Source of the DNA: Planctomycetes bacterium RBG_16_43_13
Lineage (GTDB): Bacteria > Planctomycetota > MHYJ01
Length of the DNA: 8,387 bases
Assembly (NCBI GenBank): GCA_001828445.1
Contig: MHYJ01000058.1
Span: 2,523 to 10,909 of the forward strand
Direction: 5' to 3'
Program-made: the position numbers and the translations under genes
Shown: piece by piece, positions 1-6,956 of the stretch
How the letters are laid out: each line of letters starts with the position of its first letter
How positions within the stretch are numbered: position 1 is the stretch's first letter
Notes under the pieces: generated by a model
What the model was told of the DNA's origin: nothing
The model's input: the letters and a program-made list of their open reading frames with translations, nothing else
The model's database searches: none

Positions 1-594
1 TGCTGGGATTCCTGCCTCTTCGAGTATTTTGACTAATGTATTAGCTGATTTCGGCGTATCGCTTGCGGGTTTGAAGACGAGCGTATTGCCAGCTACGAGT
101 GCTGGGAATATTTTCCAAGTAGGAATAGCAAGCGGGAAATTCCAAGGGGTTATGATGGCACAGACGCCCACAGGCATACGAACACACATAGCGAATTTGT
201 CCTGTAATTCGGAAGGTGTGGTAAAACCGAAGAGCCGCCTTCCCTCGCCTGCCGCCAAGAATGCAGTATCTATCCCCTCCTGCACATCCCCGCGCGTCTC
301 TTTCAGGATTTTCCCCATCTCACGCGTCATCTCGCGAGATATTTCTTCCTTGCGTTTTATCAATATGTCGCCGACCTTGAAGATGAGTTCCGCCCTTCTG
401 GGCGCAGGCGTATGCCGCCACTTGTCGAATGCGGCGACTGCAGATGCTACCGCCTCGTTTACATCTTGCTCGCCTGACTTTGGAAATTCACCCACTATGT
501 CGCTTGTGTTCGCAGGATTGATGTTCTGAAATGTCTTGCCTGACTTCGCATCCACCCACTTGCCGTTTATGTAGTTACGAAACTTTTCTGCCAT
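1..594 (-). CDS. Aldehyde dehydrogenase, NAD(P)-dependent (N-terminal part, cut by window edge)
   Basis: Only the first 198 codons are present; the 3' part lies beyond the left edge. ATG at 594 is preceded by a strong ribosome binding site (GGGAGG, 9 nt before the start) and lies 31 bp after the ETF-QO stop codon, so it is the last visible gene of the operon. The translation is typical of the aldehyde dehydrogenase superfamily N-terminal (NAD-binding) half: an opening INGKWVDAKSGKTF segment, the TPWNFP motif at about residues 149-154 whose Asn152 stabilises the oxyanion, and FKPASDTP at 174-181 whose Lys175 binds the cofactor ribose. The catalytic Cys and general-base Glu would lie off the window. 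The GEGRRLFG...TTPSEL stretch (117-130) resembles semialdehyde-type ALDHs such as 2-oxoglutarate-semialdehyde dehydrogenases, but the substrate cannot be settled. Family call is firm; substrate is unknown. Confidence 0.95.
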   Translation of the reverse strand, partial: MAEKFRNYINGKWVDAKSGKTFQNINPANTSDIVGEFPKSGEQDVNEAVASAVAAFDKWRHTPAPRRAELIFKVGDILIKRKEEISREMTREMGKILKETRGDVQEGIDTAFLAAGEGRRLFGFTTPSELQDKFAMCVRMPVGVCAIITPWNFPLAIPTWKIFPALVAGNTLVFKPASDTPKSANTLVKILEEAGIPA

Positions 595-625
595 AGTTGT
601 TACCCTCCCATAATTTTATAAAATA

Positions 626-2332
626 TTACAGCTCCTTATAAGCAGGCCCGCCTCCCCCCTCCGGCGGAACCCAGCGGATTATACCATACGGATCCATTAT
701 GTCGCAAGTTTTACAATGAACGCAGTTTGAGAAGTTTATCTGTAATCGCCCTTTTGCATCACCCTCCGGCAGTAAAAATTCATACACGGATGCTGGACAG
801 AAATACTGACAGGGATTGCCGTATTCTTGCGTGCATCTATTTACACATATATCCGGCTCTTTGACTATGAGGTGGCAGGGGGAATCCTCGTCGTGAATTG
901 TCCCGGCATAATATACATCCTCGAGCTTGCTAAAAGTAAGTTTGTTGTCGAATTTCATCCTCTCTGGTTTGACTGCTCCGTTACCATAATATCCTCTGAC
1001 GGTCTTCATCATCAGATGTCCTGGTATCATATGCCTTCTTACAAATCCCGCTCCCCCTCGAATTTGTGCAAAACCCGCATTTAATAGCCCTATCCAGAAA
1101 CCGTGTTTAGCAAAGCCCTGTTTGAAGCCACGCGACTTGTATAATTCTTTTCCAATATAACTATTGAAAACCGCTCGCTCATATTTCGACATCTGTGCAT
1201 CCGAGTAATCATCTTTTTCAAGTGCCTCCGCTATTGTTTCTGCGGCGAGCATCCCGCTTTTCATAGCTAAATGGACGCCCTTTAACCGCATAGCGTCGAG
1301 TAGCCCGCCTGTATCACCTGCTATTAGACAGCCGGGCATAAAGAGGCGAGGTAAAGAATACCATCCACCCTCAGGAATGGTCTTCGCCCCGTATTCAATC
1401 ATCTTCCCGCCATCAAGGATAGAGGCAATCTTCGGATGTGCCTTAAATCGCTGGAACTCATAATGAGCATCGAGGAACGGGTCGTGGTAATCGAGCCCAA
1501 TCACAAAGCCGATGCACAATTTATTGTCTCCCATAGAGTATATAAATCCGCCACCGAAGGCATCCGATTTAAGAGGCCAACCCATAGTATGAATAACCCG
1601 ATTTGGAGGGATAGAACCGCGCGGGAATTCCCAAATCTCCTTCACGCCCGTTGCATAGACCTGTTTATTTTTATACTGGTCAAGAAGATATATATCGTTA
1701 AGCTGGCGATAGAGATGTCCGCGTGTGCCTTCACAAATTACTGTAACCTTTGCAGTAATATCCACTCCCGGCTCGTAATTCGACTTTGGATTGCTGTGCT
1801 TATCAACTCCTTTGTCGCCTGTACGGACGCCGCCAATTCTACCATTATTGGCGAGAATACCTACAGCTGGGAAACCTGTGAATACATCTATCCCCTCTTT
1901 CTCTGCAGTTCTCGCAAGCCAACGCGTGAGTTTTGCAAGAGATATTATCAAATACCCTTTGTTATGGAGAGGTTTAAGTGTGAAAGGCAGGGTAACTGCA
2001 TCGCTCTCCGTAAGAAAATATATGTAGTCCTCGTCAACGACCCCCTCGATTGGGACACCCATTTCCGAAAATATCTTGAGGTAGCTACCATCCTTCTGAC
2101 TTTTTAGACGTAGTTCCTCATCCGGAATCAGAAGTTCTATAAGTGCTTTAGGGTCAACGACGGCGCCCGAAAGGGAATGAGCCCCAACTTCTTTTGCCTT
2201 CTCTATAACAGCAATAGAGACGGTCCTACCAGATTTTTTCAGCAGACGTGAAAGATATATGGCACCGCCTAAGCCAGCAGGTCCAGCACCAACAAATAGT
2301 GCATCTACTTCAAGAACCTCACGTTGAGGCAT
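626..2332 (-). CDS. Electron transfer flavoprotein:quinone oxidoreductase (ETF-QO)
   Basis: A 568-residue protein of normal ETF-QO length. This membrane-associated flavoprotein takes electrons from reduced ETF and passes them through FAD and one [4Fe-4S] cluster to quinone. Visible: N-terminal FAD motif GAGPAG at 15-20 with Glu44 ending the second beta strand, the family signature VGAHSLSGAVVDP (about 49-61), the second FAD-contact segment GCLIAGDTGGLL, and a C-terminal ferredoxin-like domain. Cys512 (FCPASVYE) and Cys537, Cys540, Cys543 (NCVHCKTCD) are the expected cluster ligands, followed by the hallmark WVPPEGGGGPAY tail. Extra cysteines 496, 500 and 508 precede the cluster. The ATG at 2332 has only a weak GAGAA before it; no better in-frame start exists. 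It follows the PFOR ferredoxin-beta gene after a 224-bp gap with inverted repeats. No etfAB is in view, so its electron donor here is open. Confidence 0.95.
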   Translation of the reverse strand: MPQREVLEVDALFVGAGPAGLGGAIYLSRLLKKSGRTVSIAVIEKAKEVGAHSLSGAVVDPKALIELLIPDEELRLKSQKDGSYLKIFSEMGVPIEGVVDEDYIYFLTESDAVTLPFTLKPLHNKGYLIISLAKLTRWLARTAEKEGIDVFTGFPAVGILANNGRIGGVRTGDKGVDKHSNPKSNYEPGVDITAKVTVICEGTRGHLYRQLNDIYLLDQYKNKQVYATGVKEIWEFPRGSIPPNRVIHTMGWPLKSDAFGGGFIYSMGDNKLCIGFVIGLDYHDPFLDAHYEFQRFKAHPKIASILDGGKMIEYGAKTIPEGGWYSLPRLFMPGCLIAGDTGGLLDAMRLKGVHLAMKSGMLAAETIAEALEKDDYSDAQMSKYERAVFNSYIGKELYKSRGFKQGFAKHGFWIGLLNAGFAQIRGGAGFVRRHMIPGHLMMKTVRGYYGNGAVKPERMKFDNKLTFSKLEDVYYAGTIHDEDSPCHLIVKEPDICVNRCTQEYGNPCQYFCPASVYEFLLPEGDAKGRLQINFSNCVHCKTCDIMDPYGIIRWVPPEGGGGPAYKEL

Positions 2333-2365
2333 TTCTCGAAAACCCCACTAATAAACCATTGATTT

Positions 2366-2401
2366 ACAGGGACTTATTTTACATACGCTGTAAGTGCCTG
2401 T
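2366..2401. repeat. Nested inverted repeat upstream of the ETF-QO gene
   Basis: Outer arms ACAGGGACTTA (2366-2376) and TAAGTGCCTGT (2391-2401) are complementary at 10 of 11 positions. Inside is a second palindrome, TTACA-TACGC-TGTAA (2379-2393), with perfect 5-bp arms. The structure ends 34 bp before the ETF-QO start. No T-tract follows on the minus strand, so it does not look like an intrinsic terminator; an operator or an mRNA leader structure is more plausible. That role is inference. Confidence 0.5.
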
Positions 2402-2404
2402 ATA

Positions 2405-2479
2405 TCAAGAACTTAAATTGGTTTGCCCGTTAAACGCATTCTTTACGCTTCTTTCGGCTTGGGTGGTATCTTTGGTCAT
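2405..2479 (-). CDS. Possible 24-residue small ORF between PFOR beta and ETF-QO
   Basis: ATG at 2479 has a strong ribosome binding site (GAGGAGAG, core GGAG 7 nt before the start), better than the one before ETF-QO. The product begins MTKDTTQAERSVK and ends at TGA after 24 codons; it is polar with no membrane segment. A 17-codon frame (2476-2529, beginning MPRKSVEMRL, no clear ribosome binding site) overlaps its start as ATGA, an arrangement that allows translational coupling. I do not recognise the product. The AERSVKNAFNGQ stretch faintly recalls rubrerythrin N-termini, so a gene stump is possible, but this is weak. It may also be chance in a leader region. Confidence 0.3.
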   Translation of the reverse strand: MTKDTTQAERSVKNAFNGQTNLSS

Positions 2480-2520
2480 TTTTTCTCTCCTCGTTCAACT
2501 AAACGCATTTCTACGCTTTT
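2431..2520. repeat. Imperfect direct repeat in the PFOR/ETF-QO gap
   Basis: Two copies of TAAACGCATT + 3-4 nt + ACGCTT followed by a T-rich CGG end lie at about 2431-2456 and 2500-2523 (plus-strand reading), 69 bp apart start to start. The copies differ by a one-base gap and a few substitutions. One lies inside the possible small ORF and the other just upstream of its ribosome binding site, so the pattern could be a local duplication or paired binding sites. Confidence 0.45.
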
Positions 2521-2556
2521 ACGGGGCATTCTAATAGACGTTTAAACCCTGATTAT

Positions 2557-4149
2557 CTACTTTACCCCTGCCAACTCCTGCAGTTGATGCCAATTGTCGA
2601 GGCGGTCTTGCTGGGCAGAGAGCAATTCCGGCGACGGTTTACCATCCTTATCAAAGTGCTTACCGAAACGTCCTTCCGTCCTTGCAAAATACGTAAAGTC
2701 AATCATCTCCCCCGTCTTAGGGTGTTTATACCAATCTTCTGTAACGGCAGGATTACCCACAAGGGAGATTCTCTCCTTCAGTTTTGTGCCTTTTCTGGGG
2801 TCGTGAATTAGAAGAGGAAAGGCGCGCGAATTAACTGCAAGCTTCGCCTGTTCAGCAGATAGGTCATCAGCAACACCATGCTCCGGCTGGCAGGTTGAAT
2901 AAACATTCACGACAGCAGGTCCATCATATTCGTTTGCCGCAATCACCGCCTTATAAAAATGATTCGGATGGGCAGGTGTGGTTTGTGCGACAAAGGTATT
3001 CGGATGCATCATACAAATCTGTGATAATTCTTTACGATGCTCGGTCTTGCCCCTTACATTTTTACCGTGATAGGATAGTTTAGTATCCTGTCCTAAATAA
3101 GAACTCGTGGACGCCTGCCCGCCTGTATTTGAATATACTTGTGTATCAAGGACGAGAACCTTAATATCCGCTCCCGAAGCCATCATCCTGGAGAGCGCCT
3201 GAAAACCAATATCTATCATAGCACCATCACCACCCATCACCCAAAGACGTTTCTTTTCCCAGCCATACTTGTCCCACATCATCCTTACACCCATAGCCAC
3301 AACGGCAGAATTCTCGAATAGAGAATTAGTCCAAGGAACTAAATACGGATTATACGGATATGTAGAACCAAACACACTATTGCATCCCGTAGAGGCAACT
3401 ATGGCTATGCTATCAGAACCATATATAAATCCCGTAGCCGCAAGCATCATTCTAATAGCAGTCGCCTCACCACACCCCATACAGGAGCCGGCACCACCGA
3501 CATATAGGATGCTCCTATCAGCAAGCATCATATCTTGCAGGGACTTTTCGATTATAAAATGTTTAGGTGTCTCTGGTAACTTCCTAAAAAACGAGAAATC
3601 CCTTCTATATTCAGATAGATTTTGTTCTGTCTTTTTAATCATCTTCAGGGCATTTCTATCACCGCATACTGTAACACACTCATTACACCCCTTACACTTT
3701 GTGGGGTCTATAAATATACCGAAATAACCGGGTTTCTGTCCCTTCTTCTCGAAGTTGGTCCAGTACTTAGACGTCTTTGCAAATTGATTGTGCAAATGCT
3801 GACGTTCTCCTTCATTCTTTACTTTCGCAAGCTCCATTTCCAGCACATCCGTCTCAACGACCTTGCCAAGTATTGCAGTGTCAGGACACTCTGTTACACA
3901 GTCCATACATGCTACACAGTTCTGCGACATAAATTCTGGAATATCAGGTGCTATGTAACTAAAGTCACGGAGTTCGCACGTACCTGCAGGAATAAAGCTA
4001 CGGGCAGTAAAAGTGTCAGCAGACAAGCCCCTCTCGGCAGTCCCTGTATTATATGCCCCTACTATACGTTCGTTAAAATCCGCAACGTTTATGATATCCT
4101 CATCAAATGCGGATTTGGAGCCGTTGCCTTTTACTTTATCGCTATCCAT
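2557..4149 (-). CDS. PFOR-type 2-oxoacid:ferredoxin oxidoreductase, ferredoxin-beta (delta-beta) subunit
   Basis: A 530-residue protein matching the C-terminal half of single-chain pyruvate:ferredoxin oxidoreductase: a PLGT..EKR-like linker (about 54-67), a two-cluster ferredoxin domain, then the thiamine-diphosphate (TPP) beta domain. Cluster ligands are Cys78, 81, 84, 88 and Cys152, 155, 158, 162. The cluster nearest TPP has Cys223, Cys226 (GSCMGCGE), Cys256 (STGC) and Cys420 (YSTC), equivalent to the four PFOR ligands. TPP/Mg binding shows as GGDGAMIDIG (306-315) and YSNTGGQ (339-345). The subunit would decarboxylate the 2-oxoacid on TPP and pass electrons through three [4Fe-4S] clusters to ferredoxin. 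Its ATG lies 9 bp after the alpha-gamma stop, with AGGAG in the gap, so the two are cotranscribed and surely partner. Motifs favour pyruvate over 2-oxoglutarate, but substrate is not proven. Confidence 0.93.
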   Translation of the reverse strand: MDSDKVKGNGSKSAFDEDIINVADFNERIVGAYNTGTAERGLSADTFTARSFIPAGTCELRDFSYIAPDIPEFMSQNCVACMDCVTECPDTAILGKVVETDVLEMELAKVKNEGERQHLHNQFAKTSKYWTNFEKKGQKPGYFGIFIDPTKCKGCNECVTVCGDRNALKMIKKTEQNLSEYRRDFSFFRKLPETPKHFIIEKSLQDMMLADRSILYVGGAGSCMGCGEATAIRMMLAATGFIYGSDSIAIVASTGCNSVFGSTYPYNPYLVPWTNSLFENSAVVAMGVRMMWDKYGWEKKRLWVMGGDGAMIDIGFQALSRMMASGADIKVLVLDTQVYSNTGGQASTSSYLGQDTKLSYHGKNVRGKTEHRKELSQICMMHPNTFVAQTTPAHPNHFYKAVIAANEYDGPAVVNVYSTCQPEHGVADDLSAEQAKLAVNSRAFPLLIHDPRKGTKLKERISLVGNPAVTEDWYKHPKTGEMIDFTYFARTEGRFGKHFDKDGKPSPELLSAQQDRLDNWHQLQELAGVK

Positions 4150-4158
4150 CTCACTCCT

Positions 4159-6150
4159 CTAATTTTTCGCCCCTGCAAATGTCGATTGCTTAGCTGATTT
4201 GCCGGAGGCAGAAATAATATTTCTTGGTATCTCTATCGCCCCGCTAAAACCGCGTTTCACCGCATTTAGATTATCTGTTATTACTTGTTCGCCCCTCTTG
4301 CCGAAGAATTTCCGAAGCGAACGCCCTATTCCCTCAAACAGTTCCTCATCAGAAAGGTTATGGCTCTTCTGGAAGGGTGTAACCTTCAAGAACACACCCA
4401 ACAATACTATACCCTGCATCCTTTGTATGAGGTCTGCGCTCGTCGCCGACTCTCGGGCTATTTTAATAGTGTCAAGGAAGAACACCCTTATATTTTTCTC
4501 ACCTATAACATTTTTGGCACGGTCAGGCAGGTCATCCCATACCTCTTGGGCAGTCGCCTTATCACTGTGAATAAATAATGTCCCATTGTTAGATAGTCCA
4601 GTAAGCGGATTCTGGCTCTTGAAGGCATTGATATCATTCACTGCCACAAAGTCCACATACTCGAGTTCACAGTGCGTCCTTATACGTTCCGGTGCGGCTG
4701 ATAGATAATAGGTGGTCGGCAGTCCTTTTTTCTCAGAGCCATATTTAGGATACGCCTGAACCTTCAGACCAAATATATCACCAATCATAGATGCTATTAC
4801 CTTGTTCGTGGTAACGGAGCCATATCCACCGACAGAATGTCCCCTCATAGAGAAAGCACCATCTGTCCTGACGTCTATCCTCTCCGTGTGCTTGATAGCT
4901 AAAGGATGCTCTATCCCTATTACGAAATATCTCTTCGGATTCCCACCCATCATATTATTTACTACTGCCACAAAGTCCTCAGGTCTAACATCACGCGAGC
5001 CGAGCCCAGCAGAACCGGAGAAAATCTCTGGTATCCTCGTAATTTTAGGATAACCGTTATTCCCTATAATCGCATCCGCAAACGCCGCCTTTATCTCAGC
5101 AGTGAGTGGATTGGATTGTGCTATTGGATTATCCATCCTCTCCAAGATTGACACTGCCTTCGTATTTTTTAACTCTTCAACTATCTCCGCACCAGGAAAT
5201 GGTCTAAAAGAAGTAACGTGTAGGGCGCCAACCTTTATACCCCACTTATTTCTTATATAATCAATAGCCGCATAGGCCGTCTCTACCATAGAGCCCATAC
5301 CCACTATAGCATATTGGGCATCCTCCATTCGGTATGACTCGGTCAGGCCATATCTGCGACCTGTTAGTTTATAGAACTCATCCATCGAATTCTGGAGAAT
5401 AGATGGAACTTTGTCGTAAAAATGCCTCTGTGAAATCTTGCCCTTCATATACGAATCCTGATTCTGAACAACGCCTGTCATAACCGGGCGGGATGGGTCC
5501 ATCATATTACGTAATTTCTCTCTTGGATTGCCTATATACTGCTTCATCATCTCCTGCTCCGGGAATACTAAATCCTCTACTGTATGGGTAGTCAGAAAGC
5601 CATCCTGCACGTTGAAAAATGGCGTCTCGCTATCCTCTGCGGCACGGCGCGCTATGAGAGCCAAATCACAGGCATCCTGAACGTTCTTCGCAAATAGCAT
5701 CCCCCATCCCGTATCCGCCACCCCCATCACGTCGTCGTGTCCAGCATGTATGTTCAGCGAATGAGATGTAAGAGCCCTTGCCGCTATGTGAAATACTACA
5801 GGCAATCTTTTCCCAGAGATTGTATATAAGACCTCTTTCATCAGTATTAATCCCTGTCCGGATGTGAAGTTTGTAACACGTCCGCCAGAAAGCGCGGCAC
5901 CTTCGCAGGTAGATGCCGAGCTATGCTCTGATTCTAACTCTATAAATCCAAGCAACTCACCCCACAGATTCTTCTTACCATTAGCTACCTCCATCTGGTA
6001 GCCGGTTCCCATAGTCGTGGAGGGAGTTATAGGATATGCACAGCCCAGATCTGTTATATGTGTCTCTACCCAAACAACCGCCCCAGCACCATCAGATGTG
6101 GTTTGTATACCTGGGTATGGAAACTTCTTACTGCCGATGTCGTTACTCAT
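4159..6150 (-). CDS. PFOR-type 2-oxoacid:ferredoxin oxidoreductase, alpha-gamma subunit
   Basis: This 663-residue protein matches domains I-III of single-chain PFOR. The alpha domain holds AYPITPST (38-45), Glu75 (LESEHS) that contacts the TPP ring in PFORs, and Arg125 in the HIAARALTSH motif (121-130) that binds the substrate carboxylate. Domain II spans about 275-420. The gamma domain starts near 435 (GHSVGGYGSVTTNK) and a FFGKRGEQV segment (615-623) matches the PFOR region just before the EKR linker. I chose ATG at 6150 over an in-frame TTG at 6165: GAGG lies 9 nt before the ATG, the TTG has no ribosome binding site, and the predicted transcript starts near 6165. With the downstream subunit the total is 1193 residues, close to single-chain PFOR (about 1170-1230). 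Pyruvate, giving acetyl-CoA, CO2 and reduced ferredoxin, is the likely reaction. Confidence 0.93.
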   Translation of the reverse strand: MSNDIGSKKFPYPGIQTTSDGAGAVVWVETHITDLGCAYPITPSTTMGTGYQMEVANGKKNLWGELLGFIELESEHSSASTCEGAALSGGRVTNFTSGQGLILMKEVLYTISGKRLPVVFHIAARALTSHSLNIHAGHDDVMGVADTGWGMLFAKNVQDACDLALIARRAAEDSETPFFNVQDGFLTTHTVEDLVFPEQEMMKQYIGNPREKLRNMMDPSRPVMTGVVQNQDSYMKGKISQRHFYDKVPSILQNSMDEFYKLTGRRYGLTESYRMEDAQYAIVGMGSMVETAYAAIDYIRNKWGIKVGALHVTSFRPFPGAEIVEELKNTKAVSILERMDNPIAQSNPLTAEIKAAFADAIIGNNGYPKITRIPEIFSGSAGLGSRDVRPEDFVAVVNNMMGGNPKRYFVIGIEHPLAIKHTERIDVRTDGAFSMRGHSVGGYGSVTTNKVIASMIGDIFGLKVQAYPKYGSEKKGLPTTYYLSAAPERIRTHCELEYVDFVAVNDINAFKSQNPLTGLSNNGTLFIHSDKATAQEVWDDLPDRAKNVIGEKNIRVFFLDTIKIARESATSADLIQRMQGIVLLGVFLKVTPFQKSHNLSDEELFEGIGRSLRKFFGKRGEQVITDNLNAVKRGFSGAIEIPRNIISASGKSAKQSTFAGAKN

Positions 6151-6171
6151 CCTGCTATACCTCAAAGGAGG

Positions 6172-6200
6172 ATTATAAGCAATATTACGATAGATTACAA
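6172..6200 (-). promoter_or_regulatory. Sigma-70-type promoter of the PFOR/ETF-QO/ALDH operon
   Basis: On the minus strand, TTGTAA (6200-6195, 4 of 6 consensus) and a perfect TATAAT (6177-6172) are separated by exactly 17 bp. Transcription would start near 6165, leaving a 15-nt leader that contains the GAGG ribosome binding site for the ATG at 6150. The match in spacing, box and start codon supports it. The mobile element begins 34 bp upstream of the -35 box. Confidence 0.65.
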
Positions 6201-6213
6201 CAAAATATAATTA

Positions 6214-6235
6214 GGATTAAATGGGGATTAAATGG
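6214..6235. repeat. 11-bp tandem duplication at the left edge of the transposon
   Basis: GGATTAAATGG occurs twice in direct tandem (6214-6224 and 6225-6235). The second copy runs into the left inverted repeat and both begin with the same GGA that starts GGACAGCGACC. It may be replication slippage or an insertion scar; no matching copy is seen at the right end. Confidence 0.7.
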
Positions 6236-6250
6236 GGACAGCGACCATTT
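6235..6250 (+). repeat. Left terminal inverted repeat of the RAYT element
   Basis: GGGACAGCGACCATTT, a perfect 16-bp inverted match to 6955-6970. It lies 4 bp before the -35 box of the transposase promoter. Confidence 0.9.
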
Positions 6251-6254
6251 TTCA

Positions 6255-6284
6255 TTGACACGCAAACACATAAAAGCGTATCAT
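6255..6284 (+). promoter_or_regulatory. Promoter of the RAYT transposase
   Basis: A perfect -35 TTGACA (6255-6260) and TATCAT (6279-6284, 5 of 6) are 18 bp apart. Transcription would start at about 6290-6292, at the ATG itself (6291), giving a leaderless or nearly leaderless mRNA. This fits the absence of a usable ribosome binding site: the AGGA at 6287-6290 touches the ATG directly. Confidence 0.65.
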
Positions 6285-6290
6285 TTAGGA

Positions 6291-6956
6291 ATGCCAAGAA
6301 TATCTCGGGCAGTCGCCGTCGGCTACCCCCATCACATAACCCAAAGGGGAAACTACCGCCAGAACGTCTTCGAAACCGACGCTGACTACAAAAAATATTT
6401 AGAATGACTAAAAGAATACAGCCAAAAATATCTCTTGAATATCTGGGCATACTGCCTTATGTCTAACCACGTTCACTTTATCGCCATCCCGATGAAAGAG
6501 GACTCACTCGCCAAAACATTTAACATTCTCCATATGCGATATTCCCAATACTTCAATAAAAGACAAAATGCGAAGGGACATCTCTGGCAGGGGCGGTTTT
6601 ACTCCAGCGCCCTCGATAGAAAACATCTCTACGAGGCAATCCGCTACGTAGAGAATAATCCTGTAAGAGCAAAAATTGTCGCCAGTCCCTCCAAATATAA
6701 ATGGTCGAGCACCCACGGGCATATCAACAAAAACGCCGACCCCATCTTGTCAAACGACTGCTTCATATTAGAACAAATAAATGACTGGACTACGTATCTT
6801 GCGGAGGATGCAGACCCGACAATCATAGATAATATAAGGCAGAATACGAAGACGGGGCGTCCCTGCGGTGAGAAAACTTTTGTAGATAAGATTGGCGAAA
6901 TCCTCGGCAGAAAATTAGTGGCGTTGGCAAAAGGAAGGCCTCGAAATGAAAAATAA
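6291..6956 (+). pseudogene. REP-associated tyrosine transposase (RAYT, Y1/IS200-like), interrupted by an in-frame TGA
   Basis: The frame encodes 221 positions of a RAYT-family transposase, a single-strand DNA endonuclease of the HUH class. Visible motifs: the N-terminal HHITQRGNYRQNVF block (14-27), the metal-binding HUH pair His60-Val-His62 in LMSNHVHF, the nucleophile candidates Tyr84 and Tyr87 in MRYSQYFNKR, then GHLWQGRF and the YVENNPVRA segment typical of the family. Codon 39 (6405-6407) is TGA between KYLE and LKEYSQKY, where relatives usually carry Trp; TGG to TGA is a single change. The frame is otherwise open and motifs are intact, so the lesion looks recent. Translation would stop after 38 residues unless UGA is read through; the following base is C, a leaky context. 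Internal starts at TTG 6435 or ATG 6462 would lack the N-terminal block. The gene is divergent from the operon. Confidence 0.88.

Noticed and set aside
29..529. Long + strand open frame opposite the aldehyde dehydrogenase
   Set aside because: It is antisense to a clearly conserved ALDH frame and its translation shows no family features; likewise the long + strand frames at 1436-2107, 3622-4197 and 3269-3727.
2376..2408. Separate promoter for ETF-QO (TTGATA at 2408-2403 with TATGTA or TAAAAT)
   Set aside because: The box at correct 17-bp spacing matches only 3 of 6 -10 positions, and the better TAAAAT needs a 21-bp spacer. Noted only as a possibility tied to the palindrome.
2476..2529. 17-codon ORF as a firm gene
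   Set aside because: It has no ribosome binding site of its own and no recognisable product; kept only as context for the overlapping 24-codon frame.
6151..6165. TTG start at 6165 for the PFOR alpha-gamma gene, adding five residues
   Set aside because: No ribosome binding site lies before it, and the predicted transcript start falls at this position; ATG at 6150 has GAGG at proper spacing.
6405..6407. TGA recoded as Trp or Gly across the genome
   Set aside because: No in-frame TGA occurs in more than 1700 codons of the three complete operon genes, and all their Trp codons are TGG.
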